Below, one piece after another: positions 29,001-36,673 of a DNA stretch of 64,000 nucleotides. The translations under genes were made by a program, and so were the position numbers. The stretch is from NCBI GenBank assembly GCA_020348925.1, contig CP070758.1:3106026-3170025 (forward strand), given 5' to 3'. Position 1 is the stretch's first letter, and each line of letters begins with the position of its first letter. The notes beneath the pieces are model-generated. The model searched no databases. It was not told the DNA's origin and was given only the letters and a program-made list of their open reading frames with translations. Source of the DNA: Gemmatimonadota bacterium (GTDB lineage Bacteria > JBHIER01 > G020348925).

Positions 29001-30956
29001 GACGCAGAAGCACGGATTGTCCTGCGTGTCGGACTCGAGCCAGGCGCAGTTCTTCTCGAAGCAGTCCTCCTCGCCACAGCAATCATCGTTCTGCTGAGCC
29101 TTGCCTGCCCGAGCGCAGGACCACGAGTTCTCGTCCCACGGCACATTGACCGCATCGCAGGCGTAGACATCGATGCAGACGTGATCGCCGGTCTTGTAGT
29201 AGCAGTCCGGCGGATCGAAGATCAAGTAGGGCGGTTCCCATCTGACGTAGTTGATGGTACTATCAATGATGGTGCCCAGACCAGGGCCTTGAAGCTCACC
29301 GGCGGGGGAGTAATACCTCATATATGGAGGTTGAGAACACCCCTCCACCTCCACCGCAATCATGAGGGAGTCGGGATCGACACCCGCAGGTTCGATTTCG
29401 CAGGCGCAGGCCTGACCAATGTCATCCACGACCTTCCAGCGGACCATCTGCCCTGTGTCACTGGTGTAACACAGCGTGCTGTAGGTGACATCCTTCCAGG
29501 CGACACCGTCGTGGCTGCACTCCATGTCCGCGATCTTGGGCGGTGTGCGGTCCACGGTGAAACTCCAGTGGACGTCCCTGTTCCAAATACCTCCCTGATC
29601 CTTGGCGTGGACGTGGACCGAGACGAGCCAGCCGTCCTTCCATTCTAAATCCGGCGCTCCGTACCCAGGATGCCCCGGAGCGATCTTGACCGAATCGATG
29701 CACTCCTTGCCCAGGAAGACGGTGAATCCTAATTCCAGGTCATCCCTGGCATGCTGTCTGTTGTACCCGGGACTCGCATTCAAGTATTCGCAAGGCCACG
29801 GCGGCCCTGGACAGGCACAAGGTTGATAGACCGGCTCATACCCGTTGAATTGTCCGGTGCCCGTATAGTAGAGCAGCTGATACATCCACAGCGTATCCGG
29901 ATTGCCGTCGCCGTTCACGTCGAGCCACCCGGCTCCCGGACCGGTCCCGAAGGCCTCGGTGCAGGTATCGATGAGGACGTAGGAGGAGCACCAGTCGACG
30001 CACTGGCCGAAATCCCAGGCCCTGAATCGGATCACCTGAAAGAGGTCGCTGGTATAACTGCCGTCCGGAGGACTGATGATCTCAACCTCCGGTCCCTCCT
30101 CAACATCGTATCCGCGAATATACTGGGCCTGGTCGTACCATTCCGGTCCGCTTCGATAGTCGTGATCTTCGGTGAAGTTGATCTCGGTGCGCTCCGTGGT
30201 CGGGTCGTAAAATGCGGATCCGTCAGGACCGTTGATCGTCACGTCCTCCATATCTTGGATGAGGACCGCAAAGGTGTCGTTCGGAGCCAACCCACCCATT
30301 TTGTAACCTCCCTCGACCAGGTGGCATCCTTGACTCCGGACGATCATCCACACCCGGATATGCTCGAGCCGTATCTGGCCCGCATACTCGGTGACCTCAT
30401 CGATCTCAATACCGTACCCTTGAAAATCGAAGAGAGCCTCCCACGTATTCGGGTCAACAAGGTTCCAGGTGTCATCTCCGGTTCCCGGTCCATTAATATC
30501 CGCAATACGAACTTGAATATCCTCGATGGGGATGAACTCGTGAGGATGGGCTCCGTTCTCCAGGTAGAACTGCACGCCGGCTGTCGTGTCCTTCCCTGCA
30601 AGAAGGGGTTTGATGTCCTGATCCGGATCGAAGTTTGCCCCTCGACCAATGAGGGTCACCAACACCGAATCCATGGCCGCACCTTCCTGATCGTGACGAT
30701 AGTCGAACCGGATCACCGGCGTCCGCTTGCTCGAATAGAGCATCGAATCCGGTGTGGCTGGAGTGCAGGCAGTCCTCGTACCCCAAGGATTGGTGATCGA
30801 CCCGAAGGTCGAAGGAATGCAGTCCGGCACATCCGCCGTGTCGGGTTTGACCAAATTCCACACTTCCTCATGGCGCCATTGCGCGTTCGCTGTAGAGCTG
30901 AGCACAATGAGCACCCCCACAATTCCCAGAGTCAATAGTAACCTAAACTTATTCAT
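23019..30956 (-). CDS. Giant exported Cys- and Trp-rich protein with sorting domain
   Basis: Predicted surface protein of 2645 residues. ATG at 30956 has AAAGGAG upstream and opens a signal sequence ending TANAQ; an upstream TTG/ATG run to 31034 is not signal-like. Most of the length is a series of beta-domain segments introduced by PPDGSYTSD, PPKIADMECS, PPYVDESSIYPPDD or DNDPPDVTITNP, resembling Ig-like domains. They are unusually rich in Cys, Trp, Tyr and Asp (for example CACPGPPWPCEY and CCGEEDCFEKNC). Near the C terminus come a paired GWNMV module, one copy of the unnamed module and the sorting domain ending TKRMVLVK. Function is unknown. Abundant Cys suggests disulfides or metal binding outside the cytoplasm. 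Confidence 0.82.
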   Translation of the reverse strand: MNKFRLLLTLGIVGVLIVLSSTANAQWRHEEVWNLVKPDTADVPDCIPSTFGSITNPWGTRTACTPATPDSMLYSSKRTPVIRFDYRHDQEGAAMDSVLVTLIGRGANFDPDQDIKPLLAGKDTTAGVQFYLENGAHPHEFIPIEDIQVRIADINGPGTGDDTWNLVDPNTWEALFDFQGYGIEIDEVTEYAGQIRLEHIRVWMIVRSQGCHLVEGGYKMGGLAPNDTFAVLIQDMEDVTINGPDGSAFYDPTTERTEINFTEDHDYRSGPEWYDQAQYIRGYDVEEGPEVEIISPPDGSYTSDLFQVIRFRAWDFGQCVDWCSSYVLIDTCTEAFGTGPGAGWLDVNGDGNPDTLWMYQLLYYTGTGQFNGYEPVYQPCACPGPPWPCEYLNASPGYNRQHARDDLELGFTVFLGKECIDSVKIAPGHPGYGAPDLEWKDGWLVSVHVHAKDQGGIWNRDVHWSFTVDRTPPKIADMECSHDGVAWKDVTYSTLCYTSDTGQMVRWKVVDDIGQACACEIEPAGVDPDSLMIAVEVEGCSQPPYMRYYSPAGELQGPGLGTIIDSTINYVRWEPPYLIFDPPDCYYKTGDHVCIDVYACDAVNVPWDENSWSCARAGKAQQNDDCCGEEDCFEKNCAWLESDTQDNPCFCVDTEPPYVDESSIYPPDDSYTSDSCTPIMCQIYDQICGGSGSPHCGYGSGVGGGWMKIKITDIDGGKFHFNSVGERIPGHGSPFDRDNPGTGGWMDVANFTHEAEVAGHQDTVIFNPPEWLEDYLDDGSLPYYDGDHICVQILPYDESVCCDAPYNIPEIPYTWDFNVDEYTPRMVWHWDHWYEHCCELDSNFVSFAIVDVPQAEMDTLMWFMNWPLEWPEWFNQEFNCLFSGVNKNRVWLQFEVEADGKRDTLEGWEGSRRIHWNHPDEMGWWFDCYDAVWPDGNCGRRHNWIKLFGAHLNCQAAHYFFNEFYTKGITTIGVRVGWCDHCDVEWKNISCQLCEPCPVPRWETANCGSTYFEIDIERFPFMEPHRYWSDEYHPFDYSLRTWETCETLLDNGDCWEWHFCQGMFPAEYANWYTLFFECFPPCGGCQDRIHGPVVGHSINTNTDHFFFDTARMKVRVKRNDQWHVAYDAYYQPGCEECDLWGWYEGDNRVCVDGHYTPERINLKLVLPTVWDLGEQQGPDGPFYPQYLHFQHCDVVEVSVSAQADFALFGPDSLLDLWCEECPPEPNKDLIPPEKNGDCLVNGGETDWDVCACYDGIPDTTYVDVHTFIFDVEGPEIVDMNLHTVKGYEDVSSCNLNPHQVTDEDYGNFQLWIEGVVDNTECGVGFDCDWFWLFDRVLTDEVKAESRDQVDDNLLRDFQYAHINFYLVSALTKWNDLDMEIPAREWPEWVPDFMKDVFEQPEGTFFEQHVPDWVWEWLEMNEYYYYWYPLVPWEGVDCYYKLHPYDWGCVWLDVPEDTLYAKIFVSDNLGNVRVVDSRDYGEYLILDNVKPMPVKVEFAYDVYGQDIIGECDGQTTLNMPSRVYCFVHWNDNMDVAEEDFSVKFEDAAGKVWTVRGVTQDDYPKARADMVEVTRPGWIGSDDKTWVGVMDLDDHRMEQGDATMMLYRFSDTACNQMKPWYCDFKLFKGCDPPEICSPLEGDYISGFAPDDSCTNNQHYALLCAYFSHPELLSDVTWQFHDGVAWNDITATEYGEIDDCTCYSWSTLDAAAFGQVATIDLRVISDCGPLDTDTSLVEIDIVVDNDPPDVTITNPVQDQVVTADYLALTFEVTNEVCLADTEWHYSLDDGETWYEVDNPHHWMPENTLAEYLLRLRVTDCAGLVGCEDVTFFWRAILVGFERGGRAMDLPDAFVNAIETDWPGLWGLDDPMGDIYWIPITTYTYDPDCDLYWTPCTVRGRLYPGDNLFVTYRVGTGTPVDSILTHIPAKGTSNFPRNPIYRDGGPNSGTWVVLTNYNGFDYYGYNWVVYDETAPNDGLWIVNSEIYVDGTEFPDVAYIILDSEDPIYHITYEFEADGGPLPMIEHPIYGMIPVTTRQLVDVHIEVDQTVKPELPGDGRLWCWMDIFVYAPGELVDIDGVPACGDELVPCGLGETFDRWMNRPPMEDTTDYHYTWNVTNANQTSEGVADVFVKERDTAGNLVDIEEAEGAGNTGLHILIDVTAPGAPDETKITICDNGQATGDPSAVGTEWYPDLNALRVTIYSGSMLTDVLVEFDANNDGSFSATIGAALTAGDVVYVTATDHAGNESASTAVTVITCEEPFAYNMSAGWNMVSVPVVPDDATLTTLFPDAVASWKYNGGYQTAEEAAEGEGYWLLYGAADLEEITGLPIRTFQKDLTAGWNLVGSCFEDVAISTIVDVSTGMFPTWISPMNIWAWGGSGYLPTGTIKAGGSVWMLAEESGTIEVAVVDASVARVPVVTEEMIEPTWMSRITVQSDSEVKTLEFGAEELATSAYDRRIDRPAPPDVPSTDFVAHFTSDFGIVSNFWRDVRGLEDNSWRLNVDAESALTITWDVLAVPQDMAARLRIDGVEVDMRSQNSISLAKGPHDLDIVVRTVPKTFELAQNYPNPFNPETNITYGLPEDGTVVMKVYNVLGQEIRTLVNEQQSAGYYTVIWDGTNDNGEMVSTGVYIYSIMAGRYVDTKRMVLVK

Positions 30957-31810
30957 TGGCTCACTCCTTTTAAGAGTTAGACGTTTTTGGTGCTTCCAAC
31001 TTATTGGACTCGTCTTTTCGTCCATACGCTCCATCCTCCTTTCGGTTTTAATGGTTTGAATGATATGAAGAAATATACCAATAGAAATAAGTACGTTCGT
31101 TCCTCCCCCCTTTCGTAATGTAAATGTTATTAAGTGATTTCATTCGTAAACACATATGATACTTTAAAAATACTTAAAACCCACCCTTCCCCCTGGTACC
31201 CAAGTCCCAAAAGACGCTACACGATATGGATGGTGACTCTGTTCAATCCTTATGTCAAGTTTAACATATACGAAGCCCCTTGTCAAGTCTTTTTTTACAG
31301 TTTTCACAACTTTTAGTAATCCAGGTTGACGCCTTAAGTATTCGCTTTCAACTGTCGGAGAAAATGTAAGATATAACATCACACATGTCAAGCATTTTTT
31401 ACATATTCTCCTTCGCCCGAACAGCCTTAAAAATCGTTGTAATATATCAGACAAACCCCTCATTTGTCAAGCTTTTTTTTTAAAAAAAATGAAAAAAATT
31501 CAATGCCTTAGGAATTAAAAAATGATTCTTTGCTCCAGCGTATTGATTTTCAAGCACTTATTGAATCCCGCGGAATATCCGCTTTTACGCAATATATTGG
31601 GTTTGTACCTGGAACAAACGCCTAAATATGGTATATTGTGCTTGACTTTTCGTTTATGAGCGGACAGAATCGAAGGCGGAGTTCTCCGAGAGAAAAAGTG
31701 TTCTCCGTCCATGAAACAGGGCCGGCAAAACAGCTCCGGTGATGCGAAATTTTTGTCAGGGTGAATCCCGCTCTCGTCGTGGCGTCTCTTCGAGGTCTCT
31801 GTTCTCCCGG
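30957..31810. other. AT-rich intergenic region upstream of the giant gene
   Basis: About 850 bases without a credible gene, much more AT-rich than its flanks. It contains the ribosome binding site of the giant gene, four TTGACA boxes on the minus strand (described separately), homopolymer T/A runs at 31471-31500 and a short GCGGA-ata-TCCGC hairpin followed by TTTT on the plus strand near 31570-31586. No clear terminator for the epimerase gene ending at 31811 was found. Confidence 0.6.
31230..31470 (-). promoter_or_regulatory. Tandem sigma70-like promoter boxes for the giant gene
   Basis: Four perfect TTGACA boxes on the minus strand at 31465-31470, 31386-31391, 31281-31286 and 31253-31258. 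Matching -10 boxes are TATATT (31441-31446, spacer 18), TACATT (31363-31368, spacer 17) and TAAACT (31258-31263, spacer 17); the last box has only CACCAT. The first two are convincing. All point toward the gene starting at 30956, giving a leader of 300-480 bases. Confidence 0.6.
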
Positions 31811-32752
31811 TCACAATTGATAGACTTCCCGAACCCATGACATCTCCCTCTGCAAACCCTCTTCAAGCTGAACCTTGGGTCTGTAATGAAGCAGTTCTTC
31901 AATTTTACTGAGATCCGCCCAGGTGTGGCGAACGTCCCCCTTCTGCACGTGCGTCCATTTTATTTTTGGCGCTCTTCCCAGGAGATCCCCCAGTGTTTCC
32001 ACCACACCCCTCAGCGATACTCTGCTCCCCCCACCCACATTGAGAACTTCACCAGGAGTCGCATCGAGGGCTAAAAGATGCGCCTCCGTCACATCCGATA
32101 CAAAGGTATAGTCCCTCGTCGACGAACCATCACCGTATACCTCAAACTCATCATCACGCAACAGCGCCTTTATAAATTTGTGAAAGGCCATGTCCGGGCG
32201 CTGGCGCGGACCGTAGACCGAAAATAAACGGAGCGCGACAACAGGCACATCATAACTCTTCCAATAGAGATGGCACAGATGTTCGGCCGCCAGCTTGGAA
32301 ACACCGTACGGGGAAACAGGTCTGCACGCAGCATCCTCCCTCATGGGAAGATCGTTCGTATCGCCGTATACGGAGGAGCTGGAGGTGAAGATGAATCTTT
32401 TGAGGGGACAGGCCGTCGCCGCTTCCAAAAGCTTTTGCGTCGCCAGGATATTGTTTTTCGCATAAATGTCGAAGTGGGTTCCCCAGCTCGATCGAACGCC
32501 GGCCTGAGCGGCCAAATGAAAAACGTATTCGACACGACTCAGGAGTTGTCCGAAATCCACATCAAGGATGTTCTCCTCAAGAAACGTGAACCCGCCGTCT
32601 CCACGCAGAGCACTCATATTGGATTCTTTCAACCGCCGCGGATAAAAGCCCTCAAAAGAATCGATCCCAATGACCTCGAAGCCTCGTGTGATCAACTCCT
32701 GTGCTACGTGAGATCCGATAAATCCTGCCACGCCTGTGACCAGAGCTTTCAT
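31811..32752 (-). CDS. NAD-dependent sugar epimerase (SDR family)
   Basis: Extended short-chain dehydrogenase acting on a nucleotide sugar, probably a UDP-glucose or UDP-glucuronate 4-epimerase. The nucleotide-binding motif is TGVAGFIGSHV; the active site has SSSSVYG and YGVSK, and the binding site has RLFSVYGPRQRPDMA. The length of 313 is normal. GVRSSWG and the overall pattern are closest to the GalE/uronate epimerase group, but the substrate cannot be fixed from sequence alone. It is last in a run of four sugar-nucleotide genes and 123 bases after rmlB. Confidence 0.86.
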   Translation of the reverse strand: MKALVTGVAGFIGSHVAQELITRGFEVIGIDSFEGFYPRRLKESNMSALRGDGGFTFLEENILDVDFGQLLSRVEYVFHLAAQAGVRSSWGTHFDIYAKNNILATQKLLEAATACPLKRFIFTSSSSVYGDTNDLPMREDAACRPVSPYGVSKLAAEHLCHLYWKSYDVPVVALRLFSVYGPRQRPDMAFHKFIKALLRDDEFEVYGDGSSTRDYTFVSDVTEAHLLALDATPGEVLNVGGGSRVSLRGVVETLGDLLGRAPKIKWTHVQKGDVRHTWADLSKIEELLHYRPKVQLEEGLQREMSWVREVYQL

Positions 32753-32875
32753 AGATCTCCCTCTTCAAATCGCCTCATGTCCTCACGTCCGACGTCACAA
32801 TCACTTCGTACCTGTGGTGCTCGATCGTCTCCCCGACAGTTGGGTTGCACATGCGCCCTCATCCTTTATATACCT

Positions 32876-33910
32876 TTATATACTTTTATACACGTTTTCG
32901 TAATACTCCAAATATTCCTGAGTCATGACGCTGTTCAGCCAGGCCCGATTCTCAAGATACCACTCGATCGTTCGCTCCAAACTGCTGTTGAACTCCGCCT
33001 GAGGACGCCACCCCAGGGTCTGCTCTATCTTTCGATTATCGAGAGCATATCGAAAGTCGTGGGCCGCACCGCGAGGGTCTTCGATGAAACGAATCTTTGC
33101 TCTCAATCCTCGCTTCCCGATCTTCTGCTCCAGGAGAATGCAGATGATCTCCACGATGTCGATATTTTTTCTCTCGCACTTCCCGCCCGCATTGTAAATC
33201 TCTCCCACCTTTCCCTGCTGCAATATCGCGTCGATGGCGCGACAGGTATCCTCAACGTACAGCCAGTCCCGGACATGATTCCCCTCCCCGTAGACGGGGA
33301 GCTCCTTATCGGTGAGCGCATTCTGTATCATTAAAGGGATGAGCTTCTCGGGAAATTGATAGGGGCCGTAATTGTTCGAGCTCCTCGCGATGAGGACCGG
33401 CACCCCGTAGGTCCGATAGTACGCCTGGCAGAGCATATCGGCGGCAGCCTTGCTGGCCGCGTACGGAGAACTCGGGTTCACGGGGGACACCTCGGAGAAC
33501 GTCCCGGACGCCCCCAACGATCCGTACACTTCATCCGTTGATATCTGAACAAATTTTTCCACCGGGTACTGACGTACCACCTCAAGCAGAACCCGAGTCC
33601 CCATGACATTGGTCTCAAGAAAAGGCGCCGCATCAAGGATACTTCTGTCCACATGAGACTCCGCGGCGAAATGCACCACGGCCTTGAACCGCTCCCCCTT
33701 GAACAGCGAACGCACAAGGGTACGATCACCGATGTCTCCTTTTCGAAATGAATAGCGGGGGTCGCCCTCCACATCTTTCAAGTTCAGGAGATTTCCGGCA
33801 TACGTCAGCTTGTCCAAATTCGTAATCCGACACTCCGGACGCTGCCGCAACACAAAGCGGATGAAGTTGCTGCCGATAAAACCGGCTCCACCCGTTATTA
33901 AAAGATTCAT
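32876..33910 (-). CDS. rmlB: dTDP-glucose 4,6-dehydratase
   Basis: Makes dTDP-4-keto-6-deoxyglucose, the branch-point precursor of rhamnose and other deoxysugars. ITGGAGFIGSNFIRFVL, HFAAESHVDRSI, STDEVYGSLG, YAASKAAAD and RSSNNYGPYQFPEKLIP are all RmlB hallmarks. ATG at 33910 gives 344 residues and aligns with the family start; codons upstream to 33955 overlap the cupin gene. It starts one base after the cupin stop, so the two are coupled. RmlA and RmlD are not in the window. Confidence 0.93.
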   Translation of the reverse strand: MNLLITGGAGFIGSNFIRFVLRQRPECRITNLDKLTYAGNLLNLKDVEGDPRYSFRKGDIGDRTLVRSLFKGERFKAVVHFAAESHVDRSILDAAPFLETNVMGTRVLLEVVRQYPVEKFVQISTDEVYGSLGASGTFSEVSPVNPSSPYAASKAAADMLCQAYYRTYGVPVLIARSSNNYGPYQFPEKLIPLMIQNALTDKELPVYGEGNHVRDWLYVEDTCRAIDAILQQGKVGEIYNAGGKCERKNIDIVEIICILLEQKIGKRGLRAKIRFIEDPRGAAHDFRYALDNRKIEQTLGWRPQAEFNSSLERTIEWYLENRAWLNSVMTQEYLEYYENVYKSI

Positions 33911-33911
33911 C

Positions 33912-34385
33912 TCATTCACGTCTCCTGTTCCAATCGTAGGGAATCGAAGGATCATCGTAGGGGACGCGGTATTCGTCCGGCTTTTCGTAATTGTACAGTT
34001 GTGTCGGGAAATTGATCATGAGCACCGGCCGGTCACTCTCCGAGGTGAACCCGTGGTACACCAGCGGAGGAATTTTGATCAAGGCGGGTTGTGACGCATC
34101 AACGCGGAATTCGTTCACAGCGCCTCTCGTCGGACTGTTCTCCCTGGGATCATACAGAACGATTCTCGCCACACCCTGAATACAGACAAAGTGATCCCAC
34201 TGCGCAGTATGGTAATGCCACGCCTTGACGACTCCGGGGTAACAGGCGGTCGCGTAACACTGGGCAAATGTCTCAAACTCCGGCCAGTCGCTCCGCAACA
34301 TCTCCACGAGATATCCGCGGTCATCCGAGATACGCCTGAGATCTTTCACCCGAACACCCTCAATCGGATGTGTCGGGACTGCCAT
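33912..34385 (-). CDS. RmlC-like cupin sugar epimerase
   Basis: Cupin-fold protein of the dTDP-4-dehydrorhamnose 3,5-epimerase family, 157 residues. The start at 34385 has a very strong ribosome binding site (AGGAGGGGGGAG); an in-frame codon at 34412 is less likely. Family features include DDRGYLVEMLR, the metal-free cupin His cluster KAWHYHTAQWDHF, VYDPR-like LYDPREN and IPPLVYHGF. It is shorter than classical RmlC (about 180), so it could be an RmlC paralogue working on another keto sugar. It is coupled to rmlB. Confidence 0.8.
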   Translation of the reverse strand: MAVPTHPIEGVRVKDLRRISDDRGYLVEMLRSDWPEFETFAQCYATACYPGVVKAWHYHTAQWDHFVCIQGVARIVLYDPRENSPTRGAVNEFRVDASQPALIKIPPLVYHGFTSESDRPVLMINFPTQLYNYEKPDEYRVPYDDPSIPYDWNRRRE

Positions 34386-34496
34386 CTCCCCCCTCCTGTC
34401 AGGACGAGCCATGCGAGATCACCTTGTGATTACAGGAGAGGAATGGAAATTGTCCTGCTTCTCGTCTCCCTCTTGTCGTCCTCTCCATCTCAAACT

Positions 34497-35840
34497 CTAA
34501 ACCTTCACAATCTTTTCCCGCTGGCCAACGGTCCTGCGGGTTGCATTTCTGGTATCGATAATCAGGTGCGCGGCGTCGACAATCCACTGGTAATCGTACG
34601 ACGAATGATCGGTGGCGATGAGGACGCAATCCATCTCGGACAGGAGGTCCTGCTCCAGTGCGACGGATACGACCTCCCCCTGCTTGCCGTGAGAGGGAGC
34701 ATACTCCGCAACAAACGGATCATTGTAAGAAACAACAGCTCCTTTGTCTTGAAGCAGCTCCATGATTTTCAGAGCGGGCGATTCTCTCAAATCGCCAACG
34801 TCTCTCTTATAGGTTATACCCAGTATCAAAATTTTGGACCCTTTGAGGCTCTTCCCTCGGTTATTGAGTGCTTCCATGGTACGGCCGACCACGTAGTAGG
34901 GCATGTTTGTATTGATCTCACCGGAGAGCTCAATAAACCTCGCCGAGAAATCATACTCCTTGGCCTTCCATGAGAGATAAAAGGGATCTATCGGAATGCA
35001 GTGGCCGCCCAGACCCGGACCCGGATAAAAAGGCATGAAGCCGAAAGGCTTCGTGGCGGCTGCCTCGATAACCTCCCACACATCAATGCCCATTCTCTCG
35101 GCCAACATTTTCAATTCGTTGACCAAAGCGATATTGACGCTTCGAAATACGTTCTCGAACAACTTAGTAAGTTCCGCAGCTTTCGCTGAAGAGACGGGAA
35201 CCACGTTCTCAACGATAGCGCCGTACAGAGTGGTCGCGGCCTGCAAACAGGCGGGTGTGATTCCTCCCACCACTTTCGGCGTCGTCCGAATCGAATAGTC
35301 TCTATTGCCGGGGTCCTCCCTCTCCGGTGAATAGGCCAAGTAAAAGTCCCGGCCGACACGCATTCCCCTCTCCTCGAATATGGGCAGCAACAGCTCCTCC
35401 GTGGTTCCGGGATATGTTGTGCTTTCGAGGACGATCAACTGGCCTCTCCTGAGATACCGGGCCACCTCCCGTGCGGTCGTCTCGACGAAACTCAGATCCG
35501 GCTCCCTCTTCGTTCCGAGGGGTGTGGGAACGCAGATGTGGATGCTGTCCACTCCGGACAAGAGGGAGAAATCATTGGTGACCGTGATCCGTCCCGCTTG
35601 TTGTATTCTCTGTATTCTCTCCGAAGAGATATAGCTGATGTAACTTTCCCCCCCCTTCAGCTTCACTATCTTGATGTCATCGATATCAAACCCCAGAACG
35701 CCAAAAGACGCCTCCCCAAATTCCATGAGTAAGGGCAAACCAACGTATCCTAAGCCAATAATCCCGATCGTTGTTTCTTTGCGTTCGATCTTTGTCACAA
35801 AATCTTTGAGCCCGTCAGTTCCCATATTCATGACTTGCAT
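34497..35840 (-). CDS. UDP-N-acetyl-sugar 6-dehydrogenase (WbpA type)
   Basis: Oxidises the C6 hydroxyl of a UDP-N-acetylhexosamine to a carboxylate with NAD, giving precursors for surface polysaccharide. The N-terminal Rossmann motif is GIIGLGYVGLP. The catalytic Cys lies in PGPGLGGHCIPIDPFYLSWK, a signature matching WbpA/UDP-GlcNAc dehydrogenases. Other family marks are ESTTYPGTTEE and GITYKRDVGDLRESPA. ATG codons at 35840, 35831 and 35825 are all possible, none with a strong ribosome binding site; the frame stays open to 35921. The length is about 447 residues. Confidence 0.87.
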   Translation of the reverse strand: MQVMNMGTDGLKDFVTKIERKETTIGIIGLGYVGLPLLMEFGEASFGVLGFDIDDIKIVKLKGGESYISYISSERIQRIQQAGRITVTNDFSLLSGVDSIHICVPTPLGTKREPDLSFVETTAREVARYLRRGQLIVLESTTYPGTTEELLLPIFEERGMRVGRDFYLAYSPEREDPGNRDYSIRTTPKVVGGITPACLQAATTLYGAIVENVVPVSSAKAAELTKLFENVFRSVNIALVNELKMLAERMGIDVWEVIEAAATKPFGFMPFYPGPGLGGHCIPIDPFYLSWKAKEYDFSARFIELSGEINTNMPYYVVGRTMEALNNRGKSLKGSKILILGITYKRDVGDLRESPALKIMELLQDKGAVVSYNDPFVAEYAPSHGKQGEVVSVALEQDLLSEMDCVLIATDHSSYDYQWIVDAAHLIIDTRNATRRTVGQREKIVKV

Positions 35841-35997
35841 TCCGAGGCGAAAGAGAGGATTCAGGATACTCAACCTGTACCATGCTCTCGAATGAACGAA
35901 AGGCGTCGACGAAGGGGACAAACGCGGAGACTCCTTTGAAATGTGTACGGCATCGTTCGAAAAGGGTCATCCCGTTCGTGCTGGCGACGTCACTCAT
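35815..35997 (-). CDS. Possible 60-residue ORF coupled to V-ATPase subunit D
   Basis: The ATG overlaps the subunit D stop as ATGA and is preceded by GGAGG, which is typical of translational coupling. The product of 60 residues (MSDVASTNGMTLFERC ...) has no motif I recognise, no membrane segment and one Cys. Its stop overlaps the possible start codons of the UDP-sugar dehydrogenase. It could be a real small protein, or a leader that carries ribosomes to the next gene, or chance. Confidence 0.3.
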   Translation of the reverse strand: MSDVASTNGMTLFERCRTHFKGVSAFVPFVDAFRSFESMVQVEYPESSLSPRNASHEYGN

Positions 35998-36614
35998 CGT
36001 TCCTCCGCCATCTCTTTGATTTTCATCAATCGTGTCAGGTTGGATCGCTCCAGCTCCTCCAATTTCATCGTAATAAACCGGATGGTCTCCTTGAGACTGG
36101 GAATCAGGGTGTACTCGAGAGCGTTGACCCGACGCCGCGTCCTGTCGATCTCATCGGCCAACAGCATGATCGTCTTCTCAGTCTGAGCCAGCTCGAGAAG
36201 CCGGAGGAGAACGGCGTCCAGGGAGCGGAGAGAAACATCGAGCTCGCCGGAGGTATTCGCGAAACCGTAACAGTAAATCCTGCCCTCGGCCCTGGGCTCG
36301 AACAGCGGCACTTCGACGTTCATAATACGCTGGGTCGTCACTCCAACATCGAGTCGCTTTCCCGGCAGGGCCAGGGCCTCCTCCACCGATGCCCGCGACA
36401 TGACCGACCGAGCCATCGTAAACCGTTCGAAAGCCCGGTGCAAGTCCCGCTCCACCTCCTGTCGCAGGCCTTGAATCTGTTTCACAAGATCCATAAACCG
36501 TCGCATCAACTCGTCCTGTTTGTCCTTGAGCAACTTATGCCCCCGGATGGCGAGCTTCAGCCGCTTCTTCAACCTCAGAAGATGCATGCGTGTTGGATTC
36601 GCCGCTAAGAGCAT
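35994..36614 (-). CDS. atpD: V-type ATPase subunit D (central stalk)
   Basis: Rotor shaft of the V-type ATPase, turned inside the A3B3 headpiece. The start MLLAANPTRMHLLRLKKRL is characteristic (normally NPTRMELLRLKKRL), followed by long N- and C-terminal helices, with EIDRTRRRVNALEYTLIP as the strongly conserved C-terminal block. The length of 206 is normal. It follows subunit B by about 60 bases and closes the ATPase operon. Gene symbol follows archaeal-type V-ATPase naming. Confidence 0.94.
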   Translation of the reverse strand: MLLAANPTRMHLLRLKKRLKLAIRGHKLLKDKQDELMRRFMDLVKQIQGLRQEVERDLHRAFERFTMARSVMSRASVEEALALPGKRLDVGVTTQRIMNVEVPLFEPRAEGRIYCYGFANTSGELDVSLRSLDAVLLRLLELAQTEKTIMLLADEIDRTRRRVNALEYTLIPSLKETIRFITMKLEELERSNLTRLMKIKEMAEER

Positions 36615-36673
36615 GGTTCAGCCCTCAAAGAATGTTTCACAATAATATAGAATGCCAACCAAAAGATCAGACG

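Noticed and set aside
31636-31670. TTGACT ... CAGAAT as a plus-strand promoter
   Set aside because: The spacing is 17, but there is no plus-strand gene downstream, so it is probably chance in AT-rich DNA.
36634-36641. TGTTTCAC as a second parS
   Set aside because: Only the left half of parS is present; the other half is AT-rich and unmatched.
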